This document shows positions 1 through 8,694 of a DNA stretch of 64,000 nucleotides, piece by piece (position 1 is the first letter of the stretch; each line of letters begins with the position of its first letter). The DNA is from Kitasatospora sp. NBC_01266 (lineage in GTDB: Bacteria; Actinomycetota; Actinomycetes; Streptomycetales; Streptomycetaceae), in assembly GCF_036242395.1 (NCBI RefSeq), contig NZ_CP108458.1:558001-622000 (forward strand). The letters run 5' to 3'. A program made the translations under genes and the position numbers. Below the pieces are notes generated by a model. It was not told the origin of the DNA. It ran no database searches and worked only from the letters and a program-made list of their open reading frames with translations.

Positions 1-331
1 CAGTGCCGAACGCCGCTGTCGATCACGTTGGCGGTCAGGCCTTCGGCCAGTTCCAATACCCGGCTCCACCATCAGAGTTGTGCGCCACCCGCAACGACGG
101 CCGCTCCCTGCAGCACGACCCAGGCCAGACCGAGTCCCCGGCGTGGGGTGTTGCGCCACCCGCCACACGCCACTTCCTCTCGTCTCCCACCCACCGCTGC
201 CGAACGTGAGACAGAAGACGTCTGTCCAAAAGAAAATGATCCGTGTCTGCCTGCCGTGTCGATCTGCGACTGCGCCGTTCGACCTGGGGTAGAGAGGGTC
301 GAGAGGCGACCCCCGATCAAGGAGGCCGGAG
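1..331. other. Left edge, no complete gene
   Basis: No complete gene is supported here. On the minus strand, bases 1-58 read as a coding-like peptide (LELAEGLTANVIDSGVRH) that would begin at a TTG near 58 with GGAG upstream, so the start of a gene running off the left edge is possible. The rest is 5' flank of the YCII gene. Its ribosome site AAGGAGG lies at about 319-325. I cannot name the family of the edge fragment. Confidence 0.25.
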
Positions 332-751
332 ATGGCGAAGTACATGCTGATCATGCGGGGCACGGACGAGTCCGTCGCGAAGATGATGGAGACGCCTTTC
401 GAGGACATGCTCGAGACGGTGGGCCGCTTCAACGAGGAGCTGATCCGGGCGGGCGTGCTCGTCGCCGCCGAGGGCCTGGACGACCCGTCGCAGGGCGTGG
501 TGGTGGACTTCAGTGGGCAGGCCCCGGTGGTCACCGACGGGCCGTACGGCGAGACGAAGGAGTTGTTCGGCGGCTTCTACGTGATCGACGTCGCCTCGAA
601 GGAGGAGGCGGTCGAGTGGGCCAAGCGCCTCCCGGCGTTCCCCGGCTCGAAGTGCGAGGTCCGCCGGGTGCCGGGCATCGAGGAGTTCCCGCAGGACAAC
701 GAGTGGATCGTCAAGGAGCGGGCGTGGCGCGAGCGGACCGGCCAGCTCTGA
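332..751 (+). CDS. YCII/DGPF-domain protein paired with ECF sigma factor
   Basis: A 139-residue protein of the YCII-related (DGPF) family. It starts MAKYMLIMRG and carries the family signature as VTDGPYGETKE around residue 70, in the usual ferredoxin-like fold. The start is fixed by AAGGAGG seven bases upstream. Its stop overlaps the sigma factor start by one base (TGATG), so the two are translationally coupled. DGPF proteins are the standard neighbours of ECF42-type sigma factors and may help sense or transmit their signal. The biochemical activity of the family is not established. Confidence 0.9.
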   Translation: MAKYMLIMRGTDESVAKMMETPFEDMLETVGRFNEELIRAGVLVAAEGLDDPSQGVVVDFSGQAPVVTDGPYGETKELFGGFYVIDVASKEEAVEWAKRLPAFPGSKCEVRRVPGIEEFPQDNEWIVKERAWRERTGQL

Positions 752-2055
752 TGCCCGAAGCCACCGACGGCCCGCCGATCGCCGAGTCGGCGCGGCGGGC
801 CGTCGAGGCCGTCTGGCGGATCGAGTCCGCACGGATCGTCGGCGCGCTGGCGCGCTACACCGGGGACTTCGCGCTCGCTGAGGACGTCGCGCAGGAGGCG
901 CTGGCGGAGGCACTGGTCACCTGGTCACGCGACGGCGCGCCGGCCAGCCCGGTGGGCTGGCTGCTGGCGACCGGGCGGCGCCGGGCCATCGACGCCTTCC
1001 GCCGCGCCTCGGCGCTCGACGAGCGGTACGCCGCACTCGCGGGCCGGCTGGCCGAAGGCGAGTTCAGCACAGGCGCGGCGGGCGCGCCGCAGCGGCCGGA
1101 CGACCTGCCGTGGGACCCCGACCGGGTCAACGACGACGTCCTGGCCCTGATGTTCACCGCCTGCCACCCGGTGCTCTCGCCGGAGGCCCAAGTGGCGCTC
1201 ACGCTGCGCGTGGTGGGCGGCCTGTCCAGCGAGGAGATCGCCCGGGCGTTCCTCGTGCCCGTGCCGACCGTCCAGGCCCGGATCACCCGGGCGAAGAAGA
1301 CGATCGCCGCAGCGCACGTGCCGTTCGAGCTGCCGCCGTCCGAGGAGCGACCAGCACGGCTCGGCGGGGTCCTGAGCGTCCTGTATGTGATCTACACGGA
1401 GGGCTCGACGGCGACAAGCGGCGACCGCCTGCTGCGCCCCGATCTCGCCTACGAGGCTGTCCGGCTGGCCCGGATGCTGGTGGCCCTGCTGCCTGGTGAG
1501 TCGGAGGTGTACGGGCTGCTCGCGCTGTTCGAGCTCACCGCCGCGCGCTTTCCGGCACGAACCGGGCCCGATGGGGAGGCGGTGCTTCTGGAGGACCAGG
1601 ACCGGCGCCTGTGGGACCGGTCGGCAATTCGTCGCGGCCTGGCCGCGCTCGGCCGGGCCGCGGCCGCCGGACGGGGCCTTGGACCGTACGGGCTGCAGGC
1701 GGCGATCGCCGCCTGCCACGCGACGGCGCCCTCGGTGCCAGACACCGACTGGGAGCGCATCGTGCTCCTGTACGAGGCGCTCGGCCGGGTGGCTCCGTCA
1801 CCCGTCGTCGAGCTCAACCGGGCCGTGGCCGTCGCGATGGCGAGCGGACCGCAGCAGGCGCTGTTCATCGTCGACGACCTGGTCGCCTCCGACCGCCTGT
1901 CGGGATCGCACCTGCTCCCGAGCGTGCGCGGCGAACTGCTGGTCCGCCTCGGCCGCACCACCGAGGCCCGCGCCGAGCTGGAGCTCGCCGCCCGGCTGTG
2001 CCGCAACGCCCGCGAGCGGGCGGTACTGCTGCGCAAGGCGGCTGCGTTGGAGTGA
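751..2055 (+). CDS. ECF sigma factor, ECF42-like with C-terminal helical extension
   Basis: A 434-residue RNA polymerase sigma factor. Sigma region 2 lies in residues ~20-90 (FALAEDVAQEALAEAL, then GWLLATGRRRAIDAFRR) and region 4 at ~150-200 (LSPEAQVALTLRVVGGLSSEEIARAF). A long C-terminal helical part of about 230 residues follows (DUF6596/TPR-like), as in the ECF42 group, which has no classical anti-sigma factor and is regulated through this extension. It is coupled to the upstream DGPF gene. Target promoters cannot be predicted here. The reading frame stays open upstream of 751, but the ATG that overlaps the DGPF stop is the natural start. Confidence 0.92.
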   Translation: MPEATDGPPIAESARRAVEAVWRIESARIVGALARYTGDFALAEDVAQEALAEALVTWSRDGAPASPVGWLLATGRRRAIDAFRRASALDERYAALAGRLAEGEFSTGAAGAPQRPDDLPWDPDRVNDDVLALMFTACHPVLSPEAQVALTLRVVGGLSSEEIARAFLVPVPTVQARITRAKKTIAAAHVPFELPPSEERPARLGGVLSVLYVIYTEGSTATSGDRLLRPDLAYEAVRLARMLVALLPGESEVYGLLALFELTAARFPARTGPDGEAVLLEDQDRRLWDRSAIRRGLAALGRAAAAGRGLGPYGLQAAIAACHATAPSVPDTDWERIVLLYEALGRVAPSPVVELNRAVAVAMASGPQQALFIVDDLVASDRLSGSHLLPSVRGELLVRLGRTTEARAELELAARLCRNARERAVLLRKAAALE

Positions 2056-2098
2056 TGTCCACCCACCCAGCGCGGCCGTCTCGCCTGCCTACGCCTCG

Positions 2099-2142
2099 GC
2101 CAGCCAGCCAGCCAGCCGGGCGGGCGGGCGGGCGGGCGGGCG
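2099..2142. repeat. Tetranucleotide repeats (CAGC)n and (GGGC)n
   Basis: Two adjacent simple repeats just after the sigma factor gene: about four CAGC units followed by five to six GGGC units. They lie in non-coding sequence and are likely slippage-prone. The surrounding 2056-2389 gap holds no gene. Confidence 0.85.
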
Positions 2143-2324
2143 ACAGTGGGGTGGTGGCCGGCCGAGAGCCGACCTGCCGTCCGGCAGCGCGGCGATGTCT
2201 CCGCCAATTCAAGCGTCCACGTCCTGGACCTGCGGCCTCGTTGCCGGACCGAAGACCTTCTCACTCTCAGTCCCCGCTGAGGTGCGGCGGAGCGTCAGAC
2301 CTCCGGAGCTGTCCGTCAGTCAGC

Positions 2325-2369
2325 CTTCCTTCGGGCTTCCTTCGGGCTTCCTTCGGGCTTCCCTTCGGG
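2325..2369. repeat. 11-bp tandem repeat, four units
   Basis: Three perfect copies of CTTCCTTCGGG (2325-2335, 2336-2346, 2347-2357) and a fourth with one extra C (2358-2369). The array lies in the gap between the convergent sigma-factor gene and the next minus-strand gene, ending 20 bases before that gene's stop. No clear stem-loop terminator accompanies it. Confidence 0.85.
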
Positions 2370-2389
2370 TTGCGACGATCGGTACAGGC

Positions 2390-2905
2390 TCAGTCGTCGG
2401 CTGCGACAACGAGCTTCACCAGTGCACGTTCCCGGTCCACGGCGACGTACTCGTGGAAGTCGGCGTGCACACCGCCCCAGTCATGGAACGCCCGGCTCCC
2501 CAGATCCCGTAGCCGGTAGCAGCTGGTGGCCGAGTCGACAGCATCGAATACCTGCGAGGCGAGCGCCTCCTCCAGGGATTCAGGGACCGGCCCGTACTGG
2601 TCGACCCAGTCGCGAATCGTGGACAGCGCTTCGGCCTTGCCGACCTCGCGGTAGGCGTGCGCGGTGACATGCCTGAGCCAGTAGGGACCGTGGCGGATCC
2701 CACCCGGATCGACGCCGCCACCCGCGTAGTCGTCGCGAAACTGCTCGTGGGCGACCAGTGCCGTCAGCAACTCGCCGTCCTGGGCGCCTCGCGGGATCCC
2801 GAATGACCGCACATCCACCCAGCGGTAGCCGTGCGCGCTGGGCTCCGAGAAGTCGTGGTGGCGGAAGTTCACGAAGGTTCGGGCAGCCAAGACAAGCTGT
2901 GTCAC
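2390..2905 (-). CDS. Hypothetical protein, 171 aa
   Basis: A 171-residue soluble protein starting at GTG 2905 (MTQLVLAARTFVNFRHHDF). It has no signal peptide or membrane segment and is acidic overall, with a conserved-looking centre rich in Trp and Tyr (RHGPYWLRHVTAHAYREVGKAEALSTIRDW). I do not recognise the family. It stands alone, convergent with the sigma factor gene. The start is uncertain because no strong ribosome site precedes it. Confidence 0.7.
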   Translation of the reverse strand: MTQLVLAARTFVNFRHHDFSEPSAHGYRWVDVRSFGIPRGAQDGELLTALVAHEQFRDDYAGGGVDPGGIRHGPYWLRHVTAHAYREVGKAEALSTIRDWVDQYGPVPESLEEALASQVFDAVDSATSCYRLRDLGSRAFHDWGGVHADFHEYVAVDRERALVKLVVAADD

Positions 2906-3025
2906 TGGTCCACGCTATCCCGCAGCGCAGCGGGGGCTGACCAGCGTCTTGACGGAACCACGGGCAGAGCCAGTTTCACAGTTCTGACCGGAAGTTCGTG
3001 AAAGGCCGGGTCAGGGTCGGCGGGC

Positions 3026-3373
3026 TCAATCGGTCCGGCCGAGCACCTCAGCGAGCGGGGTACCACTGCGGGAGGCCGCGATGCGGCGGGCGCGCAGCTG
3101 GGCGCGGGTGCGGGGGCGGAACTTCGGAGCGCGCCCGCACCCGCACGGCTCGAAGCCCTCGTAGCGCAGCCCGGCGTTGAGGACTGCCGCGACGACCGAC
3201 CATGCCTTCCGGTTGCTGCGGCGGGGTGCCGCGAAGTCGTGACCGGCACACAGCAGGAGCCCGGCGCAGCGCGGGCATGTGTGGCCGGCGTCGTCAGGAT
3301 GCCGTTTGAAGCTGATCCGGCACGGCACGCACGCGTAGTGCAGCTTGTAGTGGGCGAAGGCGTAGGTGCACAT
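3026..3373 (-). CDS. Zinc-ribbon-like small protein, paralogue A
   Basis: A 115-residue Cys-rich protein. The ATG at 3373 gives MCTYAFAHYKLHYACVPCR, which aligns with paralogue B at 5136-5465. Two CxxC pairs (CVPC and CPRC, ~17 residues apart) are typical of a zinc ribbon. Then come FAAPRR, a Trp, VLNAG, a CGCG cluster and FRPRT. The function is unknown. A nucleic-acid or protein binding role is only an inference from the zinc ribbon. Both paralogues face the same way with a membrane protein and a nucleotidyltransferase between them. Confidence 0.75.
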   Translation of the reverse strand: MCTYAFAHYKLHYACVPCRISFKRHPDDAGHTCPRCAGLLLCAGHDFAAPRRSNRKAWSVVAAVLNAGLRYEGFEPCGCGRAPKFRPRTRAQLRARRIAASRSGTPLAEVLGRTD

Positions 3374-3553
3374 GGGCCGACTGTATTGGCGACGCTTCGT
3401 CACCAACCAGCGGGTTCCATGTCAGCGGTCCGTGGACGCCCGCGGCTCCGGTTGGGCTGTCGGTCCAGGTGCCGAGGCGACCGCCTCGGAGGGAAGTGAT
3501 GGGGGTAGAGTCTGGCACGAGTTTTGAACGCGTTCAGAATCGGGTGGGCGAAG

Positions 3554-4384
3554 ATGGCTGGAAGAGTGACGGATCCGCCTGTCTGGGGCGCCGGTGCGGT
3601 GCGGCAGGTGCAGCGACGATTCGGGCCGACTGCGGTGCTGCTGGCCATCGTCGCGGCACTGGGGGTACTGGCCATCGCGCTGATCGGCCTGGACAGGCTC
3701 CGGGCTCCGGGCCCTTTCCCGGAGCAGCGTCCCTATGACCACTACTTCTTGGCCGCCGCCCTGTGGGGGATCGCGATCGGCGTCGTCGGAATCCTGCTGG
3801 CCGTGCGGCGGCCTCGAGCCCTGCCCTGCTCGCCCGGCGAGCTGCTGTTCCTGACTGATCTGAGCATCCTGCTGGCGTTCTTCTGGCCGATCGAAGCCAT
3901 GGCCGTGTCCGTGGTCGTCGCCGCCCGCGCCCGGCGCCGCCCTGGCCGGCAGCGCGCCGCGGCCCTCGCGCTGGGAGCGCTGGCACTGGTCGGGGGTACC
4001 TGGTGGGGCTGTGGCGCCTACGACGAGCAGGATGCGGACATGGTCGGATGGGCCAGCGCAGACCAACTGGCGGGCAGCTGGCACGAGGTGGCCGGGCCGG
4101 GCCACCTCGAGCTGGGAGCCGACGGGCACTTCACACTCCGGCACGCCACGGCCGCACTGGACCACTCCCTGCCGCCGGGCAGGACGATCGACGTGACCGG
4201 CAGCTGGGCGCTTCAGGATCAAGACCGCCCGATGATCATCACGTTGACGGTATCGCCGGACGTCTCGAGCGCGGCGCCGCCCGACCGGTTGAGTCTCGAC
4301 GTGGAGGCGCTGGGCGCCTCGACCGTCCTGTGCCCGGACGCGGATCCGGACGTCGTGTGCGGTCAGGACGGGCTCCACCGCTGA
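3554..4384 (+). CDS. Four-TM membrane protein with extracytoplasmic lipocalin-like tail
   Basis: A 276-residue integral membrane protein if begun at ATG 3554, which has GGGTGGG six bases upstream. A TTG at 3524 is the alternative. Four hydrophobic segments lie at about residues 20-45, 63-85, 98-122 and 133-153. They are followed by a ~120-residue soluble tail with the pattern LAGSWHE...HLELGADGHFTL...GSWALQD, resembling small beta-barrel domains of secreted actinobacterial proteins. The function is unknown. It is a single gene. Confidence 0.7.
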   Translation: MAGRVTDPPVWGAGAVRQVQRRFGPTAVLLAIVAALGVLAIALIGLDRLRAPGPFPEQRPYDHYFLAAALWGIAIGVVGILLAVRRPRALPCSPGELLFLTDLSILLAFFWPIEAMAVSVVVAARARRRPGRQRAAALALGALALVGGTWWGCGAYDEQDADMVGWASADQLAGSWHEVAGPGHLELGADGHFTLRHATAALDHSLPPGRTIDVTGSWALQDQDRPMIITLTVSPDVSSAAPPDRLSLDVEALGASTVLCPDADPDVVCGQDGLHR

Positions 4385-4467
4385 TCTGCCGTCACGCCGT
4401 CACCTCAACGTGACCAGGAGCGCGGTGCGGAAGCCGGTCTGACGGCGGCGCCGCCCACCGATCCGGC

Positions 4468-4938
4468 TCAGTGCCAAGTGGGACGGCACGCGGCGAGGAG
4501 GCCGGTCAGGATGCCCACCGGGTCGTGCAGCACGCGGGCGCCGTCGGTGACGACACGGTGTGTCCCAGGATCGACGGGGTCTGTCTCCGCCCAGGTGGGA
4601 GAGCCGATACCGATCTCGACTTCCAGGCCCGAGGCCGTGGAGTAGCGTCGTTCGGTGATCGGCCCCCACGACCGGATGCGGATCAGTTCCCCCGGACCGA
4701 GCTCCTTGACCAACGAGTCGTCGCAGTACCGGGCCTGATCCGTGGTGAGCAGGACGAAGTCGATGTCGGAGTCGGGGCGCGCGGCGTTGCGGGCGCATGA
4801 TCCGACCAGGAGCAGACCGACGACGTCTTCGCGCTCCGTGGCCCACCGTGTGACGCGGTCGATGACCCGGGTGATCTCGGCACTCCGTGTCGGCGAGAGC
4901 CCGGTCGGCCTGTTCGCTGACTGATCGTCACGATGCAT
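4468..4938 (-). CDS. MNT-like nucleotidyltransferase
   Basis: A 156-residue protein of the polymerase-beta nucleotidyltransferase superfamily. The catalytic signature is seen as LLLVGSCARN then PDSDIDFVLL: the GS motif followed by DxD, which binds the metal and nucleotide. A third acidic position may be in LEVEIGIGSP. It is short, as in MNT-type minimal enzymes of toxin-antitoxin pairs, but no HEPN partner gene adjoins it. The start at ATG 4938 has GGAG upstream. Substrate unknown. Confidence 0.8.
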   Translation of the reverse strand: MHRDDQSANRPTGLSPTRSAEITRVIDRVTRWATEREDVVGLLLVGSCARNAARPDSDIDFVLLTTDQARYCDDSLVKELGPGELIRIRSWGPITERRYSTASGLEVEIGIGSPTWAETDPVDPGTHRVVTDGARVLHDPVGILTGLLAACRPTWH

Positions 4939-5135
4939 CGTGTGTACTCCTCGCGGTCCTGGTCAGCGGCCTGGGCGTCGCCCTGGTCCCTGGTCCTACA
5001 CGTCCTCTCGGCTGGCCGGCCTGTAGTCCTCGGGTACCCGCACCCCGAGCGCGGTCTCGGCGGCGGTCCAGTCGCCGTCGGCGTCAACAGGTCGGGCTGG
5101 CGGCGCGACGAGGCGGGTCAGGCCCTGGCTCCCCA

Positions 5136-5465
5136 TCAGAGCACCGGTCGGACCAGGGCCTTGGCGAAGGGCTCGCCGGTACGCCGTGCGTAGGTCATCC
5201 GCTCGCGCACCTCGTGCAGTGTGCGGGGGCGGTATCCGGGGCCGCCGTCGCAGCAGGTCTTGTGGAAACCCACGCCCGCGTTCACGAGGACGGAGAGAGT
5301 CCGCCAGCCTGCGGTGTCCCGTCGCCGGGGCGCGGCGAACGCCGACCCCACGTGGGTCAACTTCCCCGAGCAGCGCGGGCAGATCCGCTGCCGATCCCTG
5401 TCGTAGGGCTGCTTGTACGAGGCCCGACAGGGCAGGCAGACGTACGAGGTCTTCGCATGGGCCAT
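5136..5465 (-). CDS. Zinc-ribbon-like small protein, paralogue B
   Basis: A 109-residue paralogue of the protein at 3026-3373. It shares CLPCRASYK, CPRCSGKL, FAAPRRR, a Trp, VLVNAG and YRPRT in the same order, with moderate identity over nearly the full length. The ATG at 5465 matches the paralogue start. The frame is open far upstream, but no similarity supports that extension. Function unknown. It is probably a zinc-binding small protein of an uncharacterised family. Confidence 0.75.
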   Translation of the reverse strand: MAHAKTSYVCLPCRASYKQPYDRDRQRICPRCSGKLTHVGSAFAAPRRRDTAGWRTLSVLVNAGVGFHKTCCDGGPGYRPRTLHEVRERMTYARRTGEPFAKALVRPVL

Positions 5466-5915
5466 GCCGCCAGCGTAGACATCACCCCGCGACAACGCCG
5501 ACCGATTTAGCGGGAGTCGGCGTCGGCATGCCCCGTAGCGGTCCCAGCGGTCCATGTTCTGATCACACTTCGCGTCGAAGTGCGGTTCCGGACGGGCCAT
5601 GGAGTGCTTCGGGGCCGGCCGCCTTGCCCCGACAGGAGGCCGTCCTGTGCGGCAACCGCAGCGAGGTCCACCCGGTGCGACGCGGCGCGGCCCGGAGCGG
5701 CCCTGCGGCCCCGCGTTCCCACCACCCGCCTGTTCCCGTGCTGCCCGGCCACGCGCCCTGGGATGGCTCGGCTCCGGCCTCGCCTCCCACTCCCCCGGTG
5801 CGGCGCCCACCGCGCCGCCCATCGCCACGATCAGCGGCTGGTGCTCGCCTACCACCCGCATGGACGGAGCCGTGGAACCGTCCAGCGGGGGTGGCGCTGG
5901 GGATAGCCTCCAGGT
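5466..5915. other. 450-base gap with one short palindrome
   Basis: No gene is supported between the zinc-ribbon gene and the membrane protein at 5916. A perfect inverted repeat, CACTTCG-CGT-CGAAGTG, lies at 5566-5582, about 100 bases upstream of the zinc-ribbon gene, and could be an operator for it. Nothing else stands out. Confidence 0.4.
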
Positions 5916-6575
5916 GTGCCGATATCCGAGAACACCGCGCTCCCCGACCCGTTCCGAACGACCACCACCCTGGCGCGGCTCGCCCAGTGGCGTACCGGCT
6001 CCCGCATCTGTGCCGCGATCGACGTGGCCGCCGGGGCGGCCGGTGCCGTACTGCTGCTCGTCGCGGCGGGCGACAGCCTGGTCTCCTGGCCCTCGAACCG
6101 GGTGTTGCTCGGGCATGACGACCTGTCACACATCGCGGGGGCGATACTCATACCGTGCTGGGTCTGGCTCATCGGGTCCCTCGCGCTGGTCACGGGCGTG
6201 AGCCCGGCCCGGCGGAGCAAGACGGAGCGGGCCGCGCGGCGCGCCGTGGAGAAGGAGATCTGGCGTGCCATGTTCCCGGGCAGGCGGGTGAGGATCGGCC
6301 TCGGTGTGGCCGCCGTGCTCTGCCTGGGTGTGGTGGTCGGCGGGTTCGTGGTCGGCGGCGCGAAGGGCAGCGCACGCACGCTGCCCGGCCCGAGCTACCA
6401 GGTCTCGGTGCAGGACCTCAACGACTCCGCGTGGACCGACGTCCCGCGCGACCAGTACGACCGCTGGCGGGCCGAATTCGTCCGGGAGGATGGGATGTTC
6501 ACCATCTTCGGCCTCTTTCTGGTCGGCGGCAGCCTTGGACTGCGCCGGCTCCACCGCCGGACCCCGCCTCGGTAG
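5916..6575 (+). CDS. Membrane protein, 219 aa
   Basis: A GTG-started integral membrane protein. Hydrophobic segments lie at about residues 31-51 (AAIDVAAGAAGAVLLLVAAGD), 68-95, 124-148 and 196-208. The C-terminal part before the last segment is hydrophilic (RDQYDRWRAEFVREDG). No enzymatic motif is seen. It may belong to the loosely defined DUF membrane proteins common in Streptomyces. Function unknown. Confidence 0.7.
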   Translation: MPISENTALPDPFRTTTTLARLAQWRTGSRICAAIDVAAGAAGAVLLLVAAGDSLVSWPSNRVLLGHDDLSHIAGAILIPCWVWLIGSLALVTGVSPARRSKTERAARRAVEKEIWRAMFPGRRVRIGLGVAAVLCLGVVVGGFVVGGAKGSARTLPGPSYQVSVQDLNDSAWTDVPRDQYDRWRAEFVREDGMFTIFGLFLVGGSLGLRRLHRRTPPR

Positions 6576-6731
6576 AGCTTGGGTCTGAACCCGTCCGTGG
6601 CTGGTCACGGGCCGCAGACGGTGGGCGGAGCAGCTGCTGGGTACCGTTCGGACTTCCCGTCGCGGTGACGGAGAGGTCCGGGCGGGCCGAAGGGCGGGTT
6701 TCGGCGTGGACCGGGATTGCGGCTGCCGGGG

Positions 6732-7043
6732 TCAGCGGATGGCGACCAGGATGCTGTCGTCGCCGCATTGCCAGACGGTGGTGGCGGTGGTGAAACCGGC
6801 TTCGTGCAGGAGGCGGATCTGCTCGGCGGTCGTCAGGTCGTGGGGCTCGGTGAAGGTGCGGTCCGCGATCGGGGAACGGGAGCGGGCTTGGGCGAGGGGG
6901 GCGAGTTCGGGGGCGGACAGCACGGTCTTCCACCAGTTGTCCCAGTCCTCGCGGCCGTGGCGCCCGGTGCGGTGGGCGCGCCGCGCGCGCAGGTGACCGG
7001 CGGGTGGGACCCTGTCGTCGGCCAAGGTAGGCGGGCTGGTCAA
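6732..7043 (-). pseudogene. C-terminal remnant of a SAM-dependent methyltransferase
   Basis: The open frame of about 103 residues resembles only the C-terminal third of actinobacterial class I methyltransferases: WDNWWKTVLSAPELAPLAQAR, then a helix, LLHEAGFTTATTVWQCGDDSILVAIR. The Rossmann part with the SAM-binding glycine motif is absent. The upstream bases 7044-7174 do not encode it in any frame that I can follow. It is best read as a truncated relic. A short stand-alone protein is less likely. Confidence 0.5.
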
Positions 7044-7174
7044 GTGATCGTGCAGGGCCGGGGACAGCCACGGCGTGGACCTGTCCCCGCGGCCGGGATC
7101 CTCCAGCTCGCGATGGGGCTGACCAGGACGGGCACCTTCGCTGGATGCGCTTTTCGTGGTCGGCCGCTACCACG

Positions 7175-7546
7175 CTATCCCGCGTTGCGCGGCGGCAGCC
7201 GCCGGGTGATCCGGTCGAACAGCTCCGCCAGTGGCTCGCCGACGTCCCGGCCGAACTCGGTCAGCCCGTAGGTGACCTGGGGCGGGGTCGTCGGCTCGAC
7301 CTCCCGCCAGACCAGGCTGTCCTGGACCAGCGCGCGCAGGGTCTGGGCGAGCATCTTCTCGCTGATGCCCTGGATGCTCTCGCGCAGCTCGTAGAACCGG
7401 AGGTCGTTGCTCCGCAAGGAGATCAACACCCAGATGCCCCACCTGCTGGTCACGTGGTCGACCACATCGCGCGCGGGGCAGTCGGTGTGAAACACGTCAT
7501 ACCGCGTCTCGGCCTCGGCCCGTGTGTGCTGCGCGCTTCCCGCCAT
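7175..7546 (-). CDS. HxlR-family transcriptional regulator
   Basis: A 123-residue winged-helix regulator of the HxlR family. It has the early Cys (HTDCPARDVVDHVTSRWGIWVLISL), the recognition part LRFYELRESIQGISEKMLAQTLRALVQDSLV, and the wing PPQVTYGLTEFGRDV. In this family the early Cys often senses redox or electrophiles. It is divergent from the NAD(P)-binding reductase at 7638 with a 91-base gap holding an operator-like palindrome. It probably represses itself and that reductase. Confidence 0.92.
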   Translation of the reverse strand: MAGSAQHTRAEAETRYDVFHTDCPARDVVDHVTSRWGIWVLISLRSNDLRFYELRESIQGISEKMLAQTLRALVQDSLVWREVEPTTPPQVTYGLTEFGRDVGEPLAELFDRITRRLPPRNAG

Positions 7547-7556
7547 GTGATGAGCT

Positions 7557-7568
7557 TACCTCGAGGTA
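7557..7568. promoter_or_regulatory. Palindrome TACCTCGAGGTA between HxlR gene and reductase
   Basis: A perfect 12-bp palindrome ten bases from the HxlR start. A further CTTACC half site at 7573-7578 gives the pattern TTACC-N4-GGTA-N4-TTACC. The spacing and position suit an HxlR dimer operator controlling both divergent genes. Confidence 0.6.
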
Positions 7569-7637
7569 TGTCCTTACCAAGAGTTAGCCCGGCTCCTAGC
7601 GTGAAGGCCACAGCGGACATCGAAGAAGGAGCTGTAC

Positions 7638-8477
7638 ATGATCGTGGTGACCGGGGCTACCGGGAATGTGGGCCGGCCGTTGACGCGGGCGTTGGCCGAG
7701 GCGGGCCAGTTGGTGACGGCGGTGTCACGGCACGCGGCGGCGGTGCCGGACGGCGTCCGCCACGTGGCGGCCGACCTGGCCGAGCCGGCCGGCCTTGAGC
7801 CCGCGCTGACCGGGGCGAAAGCGCTGTTCCTGCTGCTCTCCGGCGACCTGCACGCCGCCGGAGCCAGCCCGGCCGACATCATCGGCCAAGCCGCGGCCGG
7901 CGGGGTCCGCCGGGTCGTCCTGCTCTCCACGCAGGGCGTGGCGACCAGGCCCTTCGGCGCGACGCGGATCGCGATGCGCGCGCTGGAGGACGTGCTGCGG
8001 GAGTCCGGTCTGGAGTGGGCCATCCTGCGGCCGGGCGGCTTCGCCTCCAACGCCCTGTGGTGGGCCGAGTCCATCCGCGCGCGGCGGGTCGTCGCCGCGC
8101 CCTTCGGCGACGTCGGGGTGCCGATCGTCGACCCGGCGGACATCGCCGAGGTCGCGGCGGCCTGCCTGCTGGACGACCGGCACACCGGCGGCGTGTACGA
8201 GCTGACCGGCCCGCAGGTGATCACGCCGCGCCAGCAGGCGCAGGCCATCGCCGCCGCGCTGGGCTCGCCAGTGCGGTTCCACGACCTCACCCGCGACGAG
8301 GCCAAGGCCGCCATGGCCCGGAGCATGCCGGCGGAGCTCGCCGAGGACACCCTGACCATCCTCGGTTCCCCGAACCCGGCCGAACTGCGCGTCAGCCCGG
8401 ACGTCCAGCGGATCCTCGGCCGCGCCCCGCGCCCGTTCGCCGACTGGGCCGCCCGCAATATCGCCGCGTTCCGCTGA
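7638..8477 (+). CDS. NAD(P)-binding NmrA/SDR-a family reductase
   Basis: A 279-residue atypical short-chain dehydrogenase. The dinucleotide motif VTGATGNVGRPL opens the protein. LLSTQGV and LRPGGFASNALWW are the family's other landmarks, and the classical YxxxK is absent, as in NmrA/quinone-oxidoreductase-like proteins (ytfG, azoreductase-like). It pairs divergently with the HxlR regulator, a common arrangement for quinone or electrophile stress genes. The exact substrate is unknown. Confidence 0.88.
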   Translation: MIVVTGATGNVGRPLTRALAEAGQLVTAVSRHAAAVPDGVRHVAADLAEPAGLEPALTGAKALFLLLSGDLHAAGASPADIIGQAAAGGVRRVVLLSTQGVATRPFGATRIAMRALEDVLRESGLEWAILRPGGFASNALWWAESIRARRVVAAPFGDVGVPIVDPADIAEVAAACLLDDRHTGGVYELTGPQVITPRQQAQAIAAALGSPVRFHDLTRDEAKAAMARSMPAELAEDTLTILGSPNPAELRVSPDVQRILGRAPRPFADWAARNIAAFR

Positions 8478-8694
8478 AACAGGTCAGCGCCGCTGGAACC
8501 GCTCGGCGTGCTCGGCGATCCACTGCCGGCAGTAGCGGGAGCGACCAGTGCGAGAGTGACGGCCGGCCCCAGCACGCCCTGACGTGTCGTCAAGCCCTCA
8601 TGCCCCCAAGAACATGAAAGCGCCATCCCGCTCACTCGGGTCGATATCCTTCAAGCTCGACCGACGGGGTGCTCAGGGGAAGCGCGGGGGAAGT

